From contig NZ_MDDW01000013.1 of assembly GCF_001854865.1 (NCBI RefSeq), forward strand, positions 71,892 to 77,620: a stretch of 5,729 nt of DNA, given 5' to 3'. The position numbers were made by a program, and so were the translations under genes. Each line of letters opens with the position of its first letter. Position 1 is the first letter of the stretch. The notes under the pieces were generated by a model that was given only the letters and a program-made list of their open reading frames with translations, made no database searches and had not been told where the DNA came from. Positions 1-5,301 of this stretch are shown here, piece by piece. This DNA comes from Rhizobium sp. LCM 4573. Lineage in GTDB: Bacteria; Pseudomonadota; Alphaproteobacteria; Rhizobiales; Rhizobiaceae.

Positions 1-248
1 GCCGCCCAGAACAGCACATATATGATGATCGCGATCCACAGGCCGTGACGAGTCGCGGTCCTGCGCGCCGCCTCGCCGTCGCGCCTGTAAAGGTCACGAA
101 GCTCGCCGGCCGTCGGCCTCGGCGATGTCTTTTGCAGATCGGTTTCGACCGTCTCGGCAAATATGTGCTTCATGCACGTCCCATCCGCTCGCATTCCACG
201 GGACGGGCAGACCTGCCCCGCCTTGGGAATCCTGTTACGCGCCCGCAT
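1..248 (-). CDS. N-terminal fragment of a membrane protein (possibly a sensor/diguanylate cyclase type); truncated at left edge
   Basis: An open reading frame on the minus strand starts with ATG at 248-246 and runs off the left edge after 82 codons. The start is supported by a strong Shine-Dalgarno (AGGAGGG, complement of 257-263) about 9 bases upstream. In-frame ATGs at 194-192 and 173-171 are alternatives; the last gives a more usual-looking N-terminus (MKHIFAETVETD). A hydrophilic, Arg-rich stretch (ELRDLYRRDGEAARRTATRHG) is followed by the start of a hydrophobic helix (LWIAIIIYVLFWAA), so the protein probably enters the membrane at the window edge, with the charged segment in the cytoplasm. 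From memory this resembles the N-termini of rhizobial membrane-anchored GGDEF or cyclase proteins, but no catalytic domain is in view and that assignment is only a guess. It is divergent from the methyltransferase gene and shares its AT-rich upstream region. Confidence 0.7.
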   Translation of the reverse strand, partial: MRARNRIPKAGQVCPSRGMRADGTCMKHIFAETVETDLQKTSPRPTAGELRDLYRRDGEAARRTATRHGLWIAIIIYVLFWA

Positions 249-256
249 GTCGATGA

Positions 257-263
257 CCCTCCT
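257..263 (-). promoter_or_regulatory. Ribosome binding site deciding the start of the left-edge gene
   Basis: On the minus strand this reads AGGAGGG, an almost ideal anti-16S match, with 9 bases between its GGAGG core and the ATG at 248-246. The later in-frame ATGs at 194 and 173 have weaker upstream purine tracts, so this site favours the longer form. Confidence 0.6.
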
Positions 264-309
264 CGGATCAGCCAAGCGACGGGCCGGACTACCCGGCGAA
301 AGTAAGGGG

Positions 310-460
310 GAGGGCTGTTAAATCTTGATAAATTTCAATCGGAAAGCTCACCGTTAATCCTGTTTAAGGAAATCGATGGTTAATAAAAGGTTTAAGCAAT
401 ATGATTTAGTTTATGGGCTGTGCGCACGGAAAACGCGAGCGTGCCCTAATCATTTGAGCA
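310..460. promoter_or_regulatory. AT-rich divergent promoter region with five TTAA motifs
   Basis: The segment between the two divergent genes is much more AT-rich than the rest of the window, as expected for promoters of both. TTAA occurs at 318, 354, 364, 380 and 392. ATGGTTAA at 376-383 reads TTAACCAT on the minus strand, which matches the half-site commonly given for CtrA, the alphaproteobacterial cell-cycle regulator. The paired TTAA spacings are N6 (354/364) and N8 (380/392), not the canonical N7, so full CtrA sites are not present. No convincing -35/-10 pair could be fixed for either direction. Confidence 0.4.
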
Positions 461-485
461 TCAATTGAAACTCGGGGTATTTCAC

Positions 486-1529
486 ATGACTCAATTGAAA
501 GTAGAATTCGACGGCCATAGCCTCATCACGCCTTCGGCGATCGCAAGCGAGCTGGGGGCCGCGAAGGGCGAATTTTTCGAAGATCATCTAGCCATCGGAA
601 AAGGGGAGCTCGCGCTCCTGCTCGAGTTGGCAGACCAGCAGTTCAAACATGGCGAAGACCCGGTCAAGATCATCGACCGCGTCACTTTTTCCCTTCATGA
701 AATCCGCAACAAGTTCCATCCCCGCGTCTGGCAGGAACTTGTTCCCTTCGTGCAGAACCATCCGGTCTCGTCGTTCTTCCTGGAAGACCCGCTGACCCGC
801 TGGTCATTCGAAAAACCGAGAGGATATTCCGGCGACGCGACATTGATGGACCTCATCTACCAGCATGAAAGCGTCGCCGATCAGGTGGCCAAGGCTTCCA
901 CACTCGGCAAGGCTCTTTACGAATACACGAGCGTCGCTCCCTCTTCGGTCGCCGCCCGGGACCGGAAAGACATATTGGCGCGACATGTGGACGAGGTGGC
1001 CGCAGCAAACGGACCGGAAACAGAGGTTCTAAGCATCGCGGCGGGGCACCTGCGCGAGGCTGCCCAATCCGTCGCATTGCGGGAAAAGGCGCTCAAGCGC
1101 TGGGTCGCCCTCGACCAGGATCCGCTTAGTGTCGGGACGATCGCCCGCAATTTCCAGGGAACTGCCGTCGAGACTATCGACGGCTCGGTGCGTTCGCTTC
1201 TGGCGGGCCGCCAGAAACCCGGCCAGTTCGACCTCGTCTACGCTTCAGGGCTCTATGACTATCTGATCGACAAGGTCGCCATCAAACTGACGCAGCGCTG
1301 CCTGGAAATGCTGAAGCCCAACGGCGTCTTTCTGTTCGCCAACTTCGCCAATCCCATCGCCGTCGACGGCTATATGGAAACCTTCATGAACTGGCCCCTC
1401 CTCCTCCGCTCGGAGGCGGATATGTGGAAGATCATCCATGCCAGTACGGACGGGCAGGATTTCGAATCCAAAATATTCTTCGGGAAGCACAAATACATCG
1501 TCTACGCAGCCCTGCGCAAACGAGCCTAA
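486..1529 (+). CDS. PhcB-like SAM-dependent methyltransferase
   Basis: This 347-residue protein looks like a class I SAM-dependent methyltransferase of the group often annotated as 3-hydroxypalmitic acid methyl ester (PhcB-like) synthase. Residues 1-110 form a helical N-terminal domain. The family-typical KPRGYSGD motif follows at 110-117. The Rossmann part has motif I EVLSIAAGHLRE (180-191), an acidic strand end VALDQDPLS (207-215), FDLVYASGLYDYL (248-260) and LKPNGVFLFANF (276-287). Family members would methylate an acid using SAM, which for PhcB makes a diffusible fatty-acid methyl ester signal; the substrate here is not known. Motif I is unusual: AAGHLRE replaces the commoner GCGPxRE, which raises doubt about catalysis. 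ATG 486 is chosen because a GGGG tract lies 8 bases upstream; an in-frame TTG at 465 would add 7 residues but has little support. No phcR/phcS-like two-component genes are adjacent, and the gene appears monocistronic. It ends 37 bases before a strong hairpin. Confidence 0.85.
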   Translation: MTQLKVEFDGHSLITPSAIASELGAAKGEFFEDHLAIGKGELALLLELADQQFKHGEDPVKIIDRVTFSLHEIRNKFHPRVWQELVPFVQNHPVSSFFLEDPLTRWSFEKPRGYSGDATLMDLIYQHESVADQVAKASTLGKALYEYTSVAPSSVAARDRKDILARHVDEVAAANGPETEVLSIAAGHLREAAQSVALREKALKRWVALDQDPLSVGTIARNFQGTAVETIDGSVRSLLAGRQKPGQFDLVYASGLYDYLIDKVAIKLTQRCLEMLKPNGVFLFANFANPIAVDGYMETFMNWPLLLRSEADMWKIIHASTDGQDFESKIFFGKHKYIVYAALRKRA

Positions 1530-1565
1530 GCGACTGACGACACCACTCGTCAGCCCGTGAACCAG

Positions 1566-1609
1566 GGGAGGCCGCAACCAAAACCTCAGGGGATAGGTTG
1601 CGGCCTCCC
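1566..1609. terminator. Perfect 14-bp-stem hairpin, probable bidirectional terminator
   Basis: GGGAGGCCGCAACC (1566-1579) pairs without mismatch with GGTTGCGGCCTCCC (1596-1609) across a 16-base loop. It lies between the convergent methyltransferase (ending 1529) and MarR gene (ending 1648), where a shared terminator is expected. There is no real T tract on either side, only GTCGTTTC downstream on the plus strand, so it may be an atypical terminator or an mRNA 3'-end stabiliser. Confidence 0.7.
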
Positions 1610-1647
1610 GGTCGTTTCAATTCCGGATCGCATCTTGCCGCCGGCGG

Positions 1648-2130
1648 CTAGCTGCCTTTTGTCCCTTCCGCCGAAATCTGCTTAAGCGGGGCGCGGCTCA
1701 GCTCGTTGCCGGCGGCGATGGCCTTGCGCAGCAGCCGCATGAACTCTTCCACCTCCTCCTTCGTCAGACCTCGCAGCATGACCCGCTGGGCCGCCTCCAC
1801 GGCCGGCGTGATCCCCTGAAGGGCCCGCATCCCCTCCTCAGTGATCCGAAGTTCGCGTGCCCGCCGGTCCCGACTGCTCGGGTTGCGCACCAGCAGGCCC
1901 TTCTGCACCAGCCTATCCACCACGCCTGTGATGGTCGTGCGGTCATAGGCGATCAACCCCGCAAGGGTTATCTGATCTATCCCCTGGTTCATGCCGATAG
2001 CCGAAAGCGCGGCATATTGCACTGGCGTGAGATCATAACCGGCTGCTTCGACCTCCGCATGGAAGACCGCCACCGCGATCTGCTGGAACCGTCGGGCCAG
2101 GTGGCCCGGCATGTCGTTGTTGTCTCTCAC
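1648..2130 (-). CDS. MarR-family transcriptional regulator, probable repressor of the divergent monooxygenase gene
   Basis: This 160-residue winged helix-turn-helix protein fits the usual MarR length. The N-terminal dimerisation helix spans roughly 7-30 (PGHLARRFQQIAVAVFHAE). LTPVQYAALSAI (34-45) is the conserved helix. The recognition helix lies near 62-80 (YDRTTITGVVDRLVQKGLL), and the wing at 82-97 has the signature SSRDRR. A C-terminal helix for dimerisation follows. The start is taken as GTG at 2130-2128, since GGGAG (complement of 2137-2141) lies 6 bases upstream; ATG at 2112 would give 154 residues with a poorly spaced site. Extension further upstream would run through the promoter and is unlikely. 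The gene is divergent from the aromatic monooxygenase, and its promoter overlaps a large palindrome, suggesting that it represses both itself and the enzyme gene and is released by the aromatic substrate. From memory this matches MobR of Comamonas testosteroni in arrangement and family. Target and ligand are inferred. Confidence 0.92.
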   Translation of the reverse strand: MRDNNDMPGHLARRFQQIAVAVFHAEVEAAGYDLTPVQYAALSAIGMNQGIDQITLAGLIAYDRTTITGVVDRLVQKGLLVRNPSSRDRRARELRITEEGMRALQGITPAVEAAQRVMLRGLTKEEVEEFMRLLRKAIAAGNELSRAPLKQISAEGTKGS

Positions 2131-2136
2131 GCTGTT

Positions 2137-2141
2137 CTCCC
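2137..2141 (-). promoter_or_regulatory. Ribosome binding site deciding a GTG start for the MarR gene
   Basis: On the minus strand this reads GGGAG, 6 bases before GTG 2130-2128. The internal ATG at 2112-2110 is preceded only by GAGAG about 11 bases away, so the GTG start is preferred. Confidence 0.6.
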
Positions 2142-2153
2142 ACACCACATTTC

Positions 2154-2181
2154 TTGACAGTATACTGATAATCAGCATACT
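2154..2181 (+). promoter_or_regulatory. Promoter of the monooxygenase gene, opposed to and overlapping the MarR promoter
   Basis: A consensus -35 box TTGACA (2154-2159) is followed after 16 bases by a candidate -10 box CATACT (2176-2181). Transcription would begin near 2188 and produce a leader of roughly 150 bases. The -10 box is weaker than the one on the minus strand. Because the two promoters lie face to face on the same DNA, polymerase cannot occupy both at once. Confidence 0.55.
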
Positions 2182-2182
2182 G
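2158..2182. promoter_or_regulatory. 25-bp near-perfect palindromic operator (MarR binding site candidate)
   Basis: The sequence is symmetric about base 2170, with 11 of 12 pairs matching; the mismatch is 2164/2176. Within it lie two related near-palindromes, CAGTATACTG (2158-2167, perfect) and ATCAGCATACTGAT (2171-2184, one mismatched pair), and a direct repeat CAGYATACTGAT at 15-bp spacing (2158 and 2173). The symmetry and the overlap with both promoters point to binding of a dimeric regulator, most simply the adjacent MarR protein. Two half-overlapping dimers are also possible. Confidence 0.75.
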
Positions 2183-2187
2183 ATCAA
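2159..2187 (-). promoter_or_regulatory. Sigma-70-type promoter of the MarR gene
   Basis: Read on the minus strand, a -35 box TTGATC (2187-2182) and a -10 box TATACT (2164-2159) are separated by exactly 17 bases. This would start transcription near 2151-2153 and give a leader of about 20 bases before the GTG start. The promoter overlaps the palindromic operator almost completely. Confidence 0.7.
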
Positions 2188-2206
2188 TAACAGGCGCCGG
2201 CATCAT

Positions 2207-2225
2207 GCGCCCGCCAGCGGGGCGC
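2207..2225 (+). other. Small GC hairpin in the monooxygenase leader
   Basis: GCGCCC (2207-2212) pairs with GGGCGC (2220-2225) over a 7-base loop. It would lie near the 5' end of the predicted long leader and could stabilise the transcript. Confidence 0.35.
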
Positions 2226-2236
2226 TACCTAGGTTA

Positions 2237-2267
2237 CCGGAGGTCGGGCCGTCGATACGGCGTCCGG
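2237..2267 (+). other. Two-part stem-loop in the monooxygenase leader
   Basis: An inner perfect stem GCCGT/ACGGC (2248-2252 with 2257-2261, loop CGAT) sits inside an outer stem CCGGA/TCCGG (2237-2241 with 2263-2267), with an asymmetric internal loop between them. It lies 70-100 bases before the start codon. A role in mRNA stability or post-transcriptional control is possible but not shown. Confidence 0.4.
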
Positions 2268-2323
2268 AAATCATGAAAGCCGGGAGCGGTCGTAACCGTC
2301 CGCCCTAAGCCTTCGGCATAAGC

Positions 2324-2330
2324 GGAGGAG
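2324..2330 (+). promoter_or_regulatory. Strong ribosome binding site of the monooxygenase gene
   Basis: GGAGGAG lies 6 bases before ATG 2337, giving near-ideal spacing and fixing the start of the 641-residue protein. Confidence 0.8.
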
Positions 2331-2336
2331 ATAATC

Positions 2337-4262
2337 ATGCAGTTCCATCTCGATGGATATGAGCCCGGAGATCCCGAAATCTTCGATTCGGCGGAGCGAT
2401 ATGGCAAATCCGGGACCGAAGGCCCGCTTCCCAAAGAAATCGATATACTGATTGTCGGCTGCGGGCCGGCAGGCCTGACGCTCGCCGCGCAACTATCCGC
2501 GTTTCCCGAAATCAAGACCTGCATCGTCGACCAGAAATCCGAGCGCCTGCTTCGCGGCCAGGCCGATGGCGTCGCCTGCCGCACGATGGAAATGTTCGAG
2601 GCCTTCGGATTTGCCGAGCGCGTGCTGAAGGAGGCCTATTGGGTCAACGAGACGACCTTCTGGAAGCCGGACGAGAGGCAGCGCGACAAGATCATCCGCA
2701 GCGGCAGGATCCAGGACACCGAAGACGGGCTTTCCGAATTCCCGCATGTCATATTGAATCAGGCGCGGGTCCACGATTTTTTTCTGGATGTCATGCGCAA
2801 GTCGCCCACAAAACTCGAACCCCATTATGCGCGGCGCCTGCTCGACATCGAGATAGATCCGGCGGCATCGTCGGATCCGGCTTCCTACCCGGTAACAGTC
2901 CGGCTCGAGCGCCTGGACCCATCGCACGAAGGCGAGATCGAAACGGTGAAGGCCCGATACGTGGTCGGCTGCGATGGCGCGCGCAGCACGGTGCGCAAGT
3001 CCATTGGCCGCATCCTCCATGGCGATTCCGCCAACCATGCCTGGGGTGTCATGGATGTGCTCGCCGTCACCGATTTCCCCGATATCCGCCTCAAGTCCTT
3101 GATACAGTCTGCAGGCGAAGGCAGCATCGTGCTCATCCCGCGCGAGGGCGGCTATCTCGTCCGCATCTATGTCGAACTCGACAAGCTCGATCAGGGTGAG
3201 AGGGTCTCCAACCGCAACATAAACTCCGACTACCTGATTGCGGCCGCCCAGCGGATTCTCAAACCCTATACGCTGGAGGTGAAGGAGATCGCCTGGTGGT
3301 CGGTCTACGAGATCGGCCAGCGCCTCTGCGACAAGTTCGACGACGTGCCGGAAGAGGAAACCGGAGAACGCCTGCCTCGCGTGTTCATCGCCGGCGATGC
3401 CTGCCATACGCATAGCCCGAAAGCCGGCCAGGGCATGAACGTTTCCATGCAGGACAGTTTCAATCTCGGCTGGAAGCTGGCCTCGGTCCTTCGAAACCGA
3501 TGCGCGCCATCCCTGCTGCATACCTATTCCGCGGAGCGTCAGGCGATCGCCGGAGAGTTGATCGACTTCGATCGCGAATGGGCGGCGATCCTCAGTGCTT
3601 CCTCGAAAGACAGGGAAGCCGATGCTGCCGAAACACAAAACTATTTCGTCCGGCACGGGCGCTATACGGCCGGAACGGCAACCCGTTACCGTAACTCGGT
3701 CATCATCGCCGAATCGGCCCACCAGCAACTCGCCACCGGGTTTACGATCGGCATGCGGTTTCATTCCGCGCCCGTCATCCGGCTGGCAGACGCCAAGCCG
3801 GTTCAGCTCGGTCACACGATCAAGGCGGACGGCCGATGGCGCATCTTTGCCTTTGCGGGTGCGGAGTATCCCACCGCGCCCGCTTCCGGCATTCGGGCAC
3901 TTTGCGAATTCCTTGCCGAATCCGCGGAATCTCCCGTCAGAAGATACACTCCGGCGGGTGCGGACGGAGACTCGGTGATTGATGTGCGTGCCGTTTTCCA
4001 GCAAGGGCACCGAGAGCTTGCTGTGGAGAACATGCCCGCTTTCCTATTGCCTCGGAAAGGCCGTCACGGACTTGTCGACTACGAGAAGATGTTTTGCCCC
4101 GACATCAAGGGAGGCAACATTTTCGACATGCGCGGTATAGACCGCCAGCAGGGCTGCATGGCCATCGTGCGGCCGGACCAGTATGTCGCGCATGTTCTTC
4201 CACTTAACGGTTTTGGAGAACTTACCGCATTTTTCGATGGCTTCATGCTGCGACAGGGCTAA
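2337..4262 (+). CDS. FAD-dependent aromatic hydroxylase, 3-hydroxybenzoate 4-monooxygenase (MobA)/phenol 2-monooxygenase family
   Basis: This 641-residue cytosolic flavoprotein should use NAD(P)H and O2 to hydroxylate a phenolic ring. Its length is very close to that of 3-hydroxybenzoate 4-hydroxylase (about 639 residues), which makes protocatechuate. The dinucleotide fold GCGPAG is at 41-46 within DILIVGCGPAGLTLAAQL. QADGVACRTMEMFEAFGF (75-92) is the aromatic-hydroxylase signature. GCDGARSTVR (211-220) is the DG motif, and FIAGDACHTHSPKAGQGMN (350-368) is the GD motif that binds FAD ribityl. From about 465 to the end lies the thioredoxin-like phenol-hydroxylase dimerisation domain (FTIGMRFHSAPV; LPRKGRHGLVDYEKMF near 571-586). 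D77, H137, K253 and Y273 fall close to the Asp, His, Lys and Tyr I recall as active-site residues of MobA; a Lys/His pair would suit a carboxylated substrate rather than plain phenol. It is divergent from a MarR gene with a shared operator. Family is very secure; exact substrate is inferred. Confidence 0.93.
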   Translation: MQFHLDGYEPGDPEIFDSAERYGKSGTEGPLPKEIDILIVGCGPAGLTLAAQLSAFPEIKTCIVDQKSERLLRGQADGVACRTMEMFEAFGFAERVLKEAYWVNETTFWKPDERQRDKIIRSGRIQDTEDGLSEFPHVILNQARVHDFFLDVMRKSPTKLEPHYARRLLDIEIDPAASSDPASYPVTVRLERLDPSHEGEIETVKARYVVGCDGARSTVRKSIGRILHGDSANHAWGVMDVLAVTDFPDIRLKSLIQSAGEGSIVLIPREGGYLVRIYVELDKLDQGERVSNRNINSDYLIAAAQRILKPYTLEVKEIAWWSVYEIGQRLCDKFDDVPEEETGERLPRVFIAGDACHTHSPKAGQGMNVSMQDSFNLGWKLASVLRNRCAPSLLHTYSAERQAIAGELIDFDREWAAILSASSKDREADAAETQNYFVRHGRYTAGTATRYRNSVIIAESAHQQLATGFTIGMRFHSAPVIRLADAKPVQLGHTIKADGRWRIFAFAGAEYPTAPASGIRALCEFLAESAESPVRRYTPAGADGDSVIDVRAVFQQGHRELAVENMPAFLLPRKGRHGLVDYEKMFCPDIKGGNIFDMRGIDRQQGCMAIVRPDQYVAHVLPLNGFGELTAFFDGFMLRQG

Positions 4263-4305
4263 AGCCCGAAGCAAAGGTGAGCGGATGCACGGCCACCTTA
4301 CGCAT

Positions 4306-4335
4306 GAAAGGGCTGAGCGCGTGCCCAGCCCTTTC
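4306..4335. terminator. 10-bp-stem hairpin between convergent genes, probable bidirectional terminator
   Basis: GAAAGGGCTG (4306-4315) pairs perfectly with CAGCCCTTTC (4326-4335) over a 10-base loop. It lies between the monooxygenase stop (4262) and the end of the minus-strand DoxX gene (4342). The A and T runs are inside the stem, so each strand ends with CTTTC rather than a long U tract. Confidence 0.65.
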
Positions 4336-4341
4336 GGAACA

Positions 4342-4791
4342 TCAGAACGTGCGGCTGAGCTTGGCATCCACCGAATGGCTGTTGCCGCCGCGCACGGCGA
4401 AGAACAGGAAGATCGCCGCCCAGAGGATGGATTTTTCCGCACCGCCGAGGCCTTCTCCCCGCACCACACCGTGGAAATAGACCGTCACCAGCAGCACGAT
4501 CATCGCCGCAAAGGAAGCAGGCCGAGTGAAAAGGCCGATCGCAACCAGAATGCCGCCGAAGAATTCGGTCGCCGCCAGCAGCGGCGACCAGAAGACACCC
4601 GGGTAGAAGCCCAGCCCCTCGACCATCCCCACAGCACCGAAGGGGTTCATGATCTTGCCGAAACCATGGGTAACGAGCAATACGCCGGCGGCCACGCGCA
4701 GGATGGTCTCAACGATTTCCTGGGTGGAGCTGTAGACCGGCGCCAGGGCCGGTACGATAAAACGGGAACGGGAGCTGTTTTCAAATGCCAT
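4342..4791 (-). CDS. DoxX-family integral membrane protein
   Basis: This 149-residue inner-membrane protein has the DoxX pattern. Hydrophobic segments lie at roughly 24-41, 67-86, 93-109 and 120-134, giving the usual four-helix layout. The first helix runs into THGFGKIMNPFG (41-52), and FFGGILVAIGLFTRPASFA (77-95) is the typical second-helix block ending in a T-R-P-A turn. The ATG at 4791 is chosen because AGAGG lies 5 bases upstream and the following residues (MAFENSSRSR) form a short cytoplasmic leader; reading farther upstream would run into the divergent gene. DoxX proteins have no single agreed role. Some are linked to thiosulfate oxidation, quinone handling or oxidative-stress complexes, and no substrate can be named here. 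It is divergent from a SelW-like gene with 147 bases between them, and converges on the monooxygenase gene. Confidence 0.9.
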   Translation of the reverse strand: MAFENSSRSRFIVPALAPVYSSTQEIVETILRVAAGVLLVTHGFGKIMNPFGAVGMVEGLGFYPGVFWSPLLAATEFFGGILVAIGLFTRPASFAAMIVLLVTVYFHGVVRGEGLGGAEKSILWAAIFLFFAVRGGNSHSVDAKLSRTF

Positions 4792-4813
4792 GAGAGCCTC
4801 TTTGATTTGCAGA

Positions 4814-4843
4814 GATATGTTGTCGCGGTGCACAATGACGCAA
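4814..4843 (-). promoter_or_regulatory. Possible DoxX promoter with embedded inverted repeat
   Basis: On the minus strand TTGCGT (4843-4838) could be a -35 box and CATATC (4819-4814) a -10 box with an 18-base spacer. TTGT-N8-ACAA (4820-4835) lies between them, and ACGCAA is repeated directly at 4838 and 4846. The boxes are weak matches, so this is a candidate only. Confidence 0.35.
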
Positions 4844-4938
4844 GAACGCAAACTGTCGAGATCGCACGGTTCAAAACTTGACTTTGCGGTGTGACATTTT
4901 CGTGAGACGAATACCGGGGTAGAGGAAAGACGATTCCC

Positions 4939-5238
4939 ATGGAAAAACCGCGCATTACCATTCTCTACTGCACCCAGTGCAACTGGCTGCTGCGCGCCGG
5001 CTGGATGGCGCAGGAACTGCTGCAGACCTTTTCCGACAGTCTCGGCGAGGTGGCGCTCATTCCGGGCACCGGCGGCAATTTCGAGATCAGGCTCGATGGG
5101 GAACTCATCTGGGAGCGCAAGCGCGACGGCGGCTTTCCCGGACCGAAGGAGTTGAAGCAACGGGTGCGCGACGTGATCGATCCCGAGCGCGATCTCGGCC
5201 ATCTCGATCGAAAATCGGCTGAAAAAGACGAGAACTGA
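4939..5238 (+). CDS. SelT/SelW/SelH-family (Rdx) protein, cysteine version
   Basis: This 99-residue cytosolic protein matches the Rdx family, a thioredoxin-like fold in which the redox motif is CxxC or CxxU. Here the motif is complete as cysteine: ILYCTQCNWLLRAGWMAQEL places C11 and C14 after the first strand. The rest follows the family: helix to about residue 36, a strand with GTGGNFEIRLDGELIWERK (around 42-60), then GGFPGPKELKQRVRDVI (64-80), where the F-P residues lead into the last helix. The C-terminus beyond about 85 is a charged tail (DRKSAEKDEN). The family is thought to act in thiol redox or glutathione-linked chemistry, but bacterial members have no firmly known substrate. ATG 4939 is preceded by AGAGGAAAG at 4921-4929, with somewhat long spacing. 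TTGACT at 4878-4883 is a possible -35 box without a convincing -10. It is divergent from the DoxX gene and followed by a tRNA gene. Confidence 0.88.
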   Translation: MEKPRITILYCTQCNWLLRAGWMAQELLQTFSDSLGEVALIPGTGGNFEIRLDGELIWERKRDGGFPGPKELKQRVRDVIDPERDLGHLDRKSAEKDEN

Positions 5239-5245
5239 GGCGACA

Positions 5246-5270
5246 CCGGAAGGACCGGAGAGGCTTTTTT
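5246..5270 (+). terminator. Weak stem plus T6 tract, possible terminator of the SelW-like gene
   Basis: CCGG (5246-5249) and CCGG (5255-5258) form a 4-bp stem with a 5-base loop, followed by AGAGGC and six T residues (5265-5270). The stem is short and the T run is separated from it, so termination here is plausible but not strong. Confidence 0.4.
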
Positions 5271-5301
5271 CATCCCTGACACAGAAACTTCAAAAAGTCG
5301 G

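Noticed and set aside
45..305. Plus-strand 86-codon frame at the left end
   Set aside because: It is antisense to the left-edge membrane protein, which has a strong ribosome site and a clear hydrophobic helix. The plus frame is Arg/Pro-rich with no features.
465..485. TTG start adding seven residues to the methyltransferase
   Set aside because: TTG is a rare start with little ribosome-site support here, whereas ATG 486 follows a GGGG tract at suitable spacing.
2131..2187. Upstream ATG start for the MarR protein at 2187
   Set aside because: The codons would cover the promoter -35/-10 boxes and the palindrome. The GTG at 2130 has a well-spaced GGGAG.
2493..4010. A 505-codon open frame on the minus strand
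   Set aside because: It lies fully antisense to the monooxygenase gene, whose motifs are unmistakable. Long antisense frames are common opposite GC-rich genes, and the translation shows no recognisable domain.
4183..4881. A 232-codon plus-strand frame overlapping the monooxygenase end and the DoxX gene
   Set aside because: It overlaps the true monooxygenase frame and is antisense to DoxX. Its His/Glu/Arg-rich translation is typical of a shadow frame.
4792..5202. N-terminal extension of the DoxX frame to 286 residues
   Set aside because: It would run through the divergent promoter region and antisense to the SelW-like gene. The ATG at 4791 has its own ribosome site and gives a normal DoxX length.
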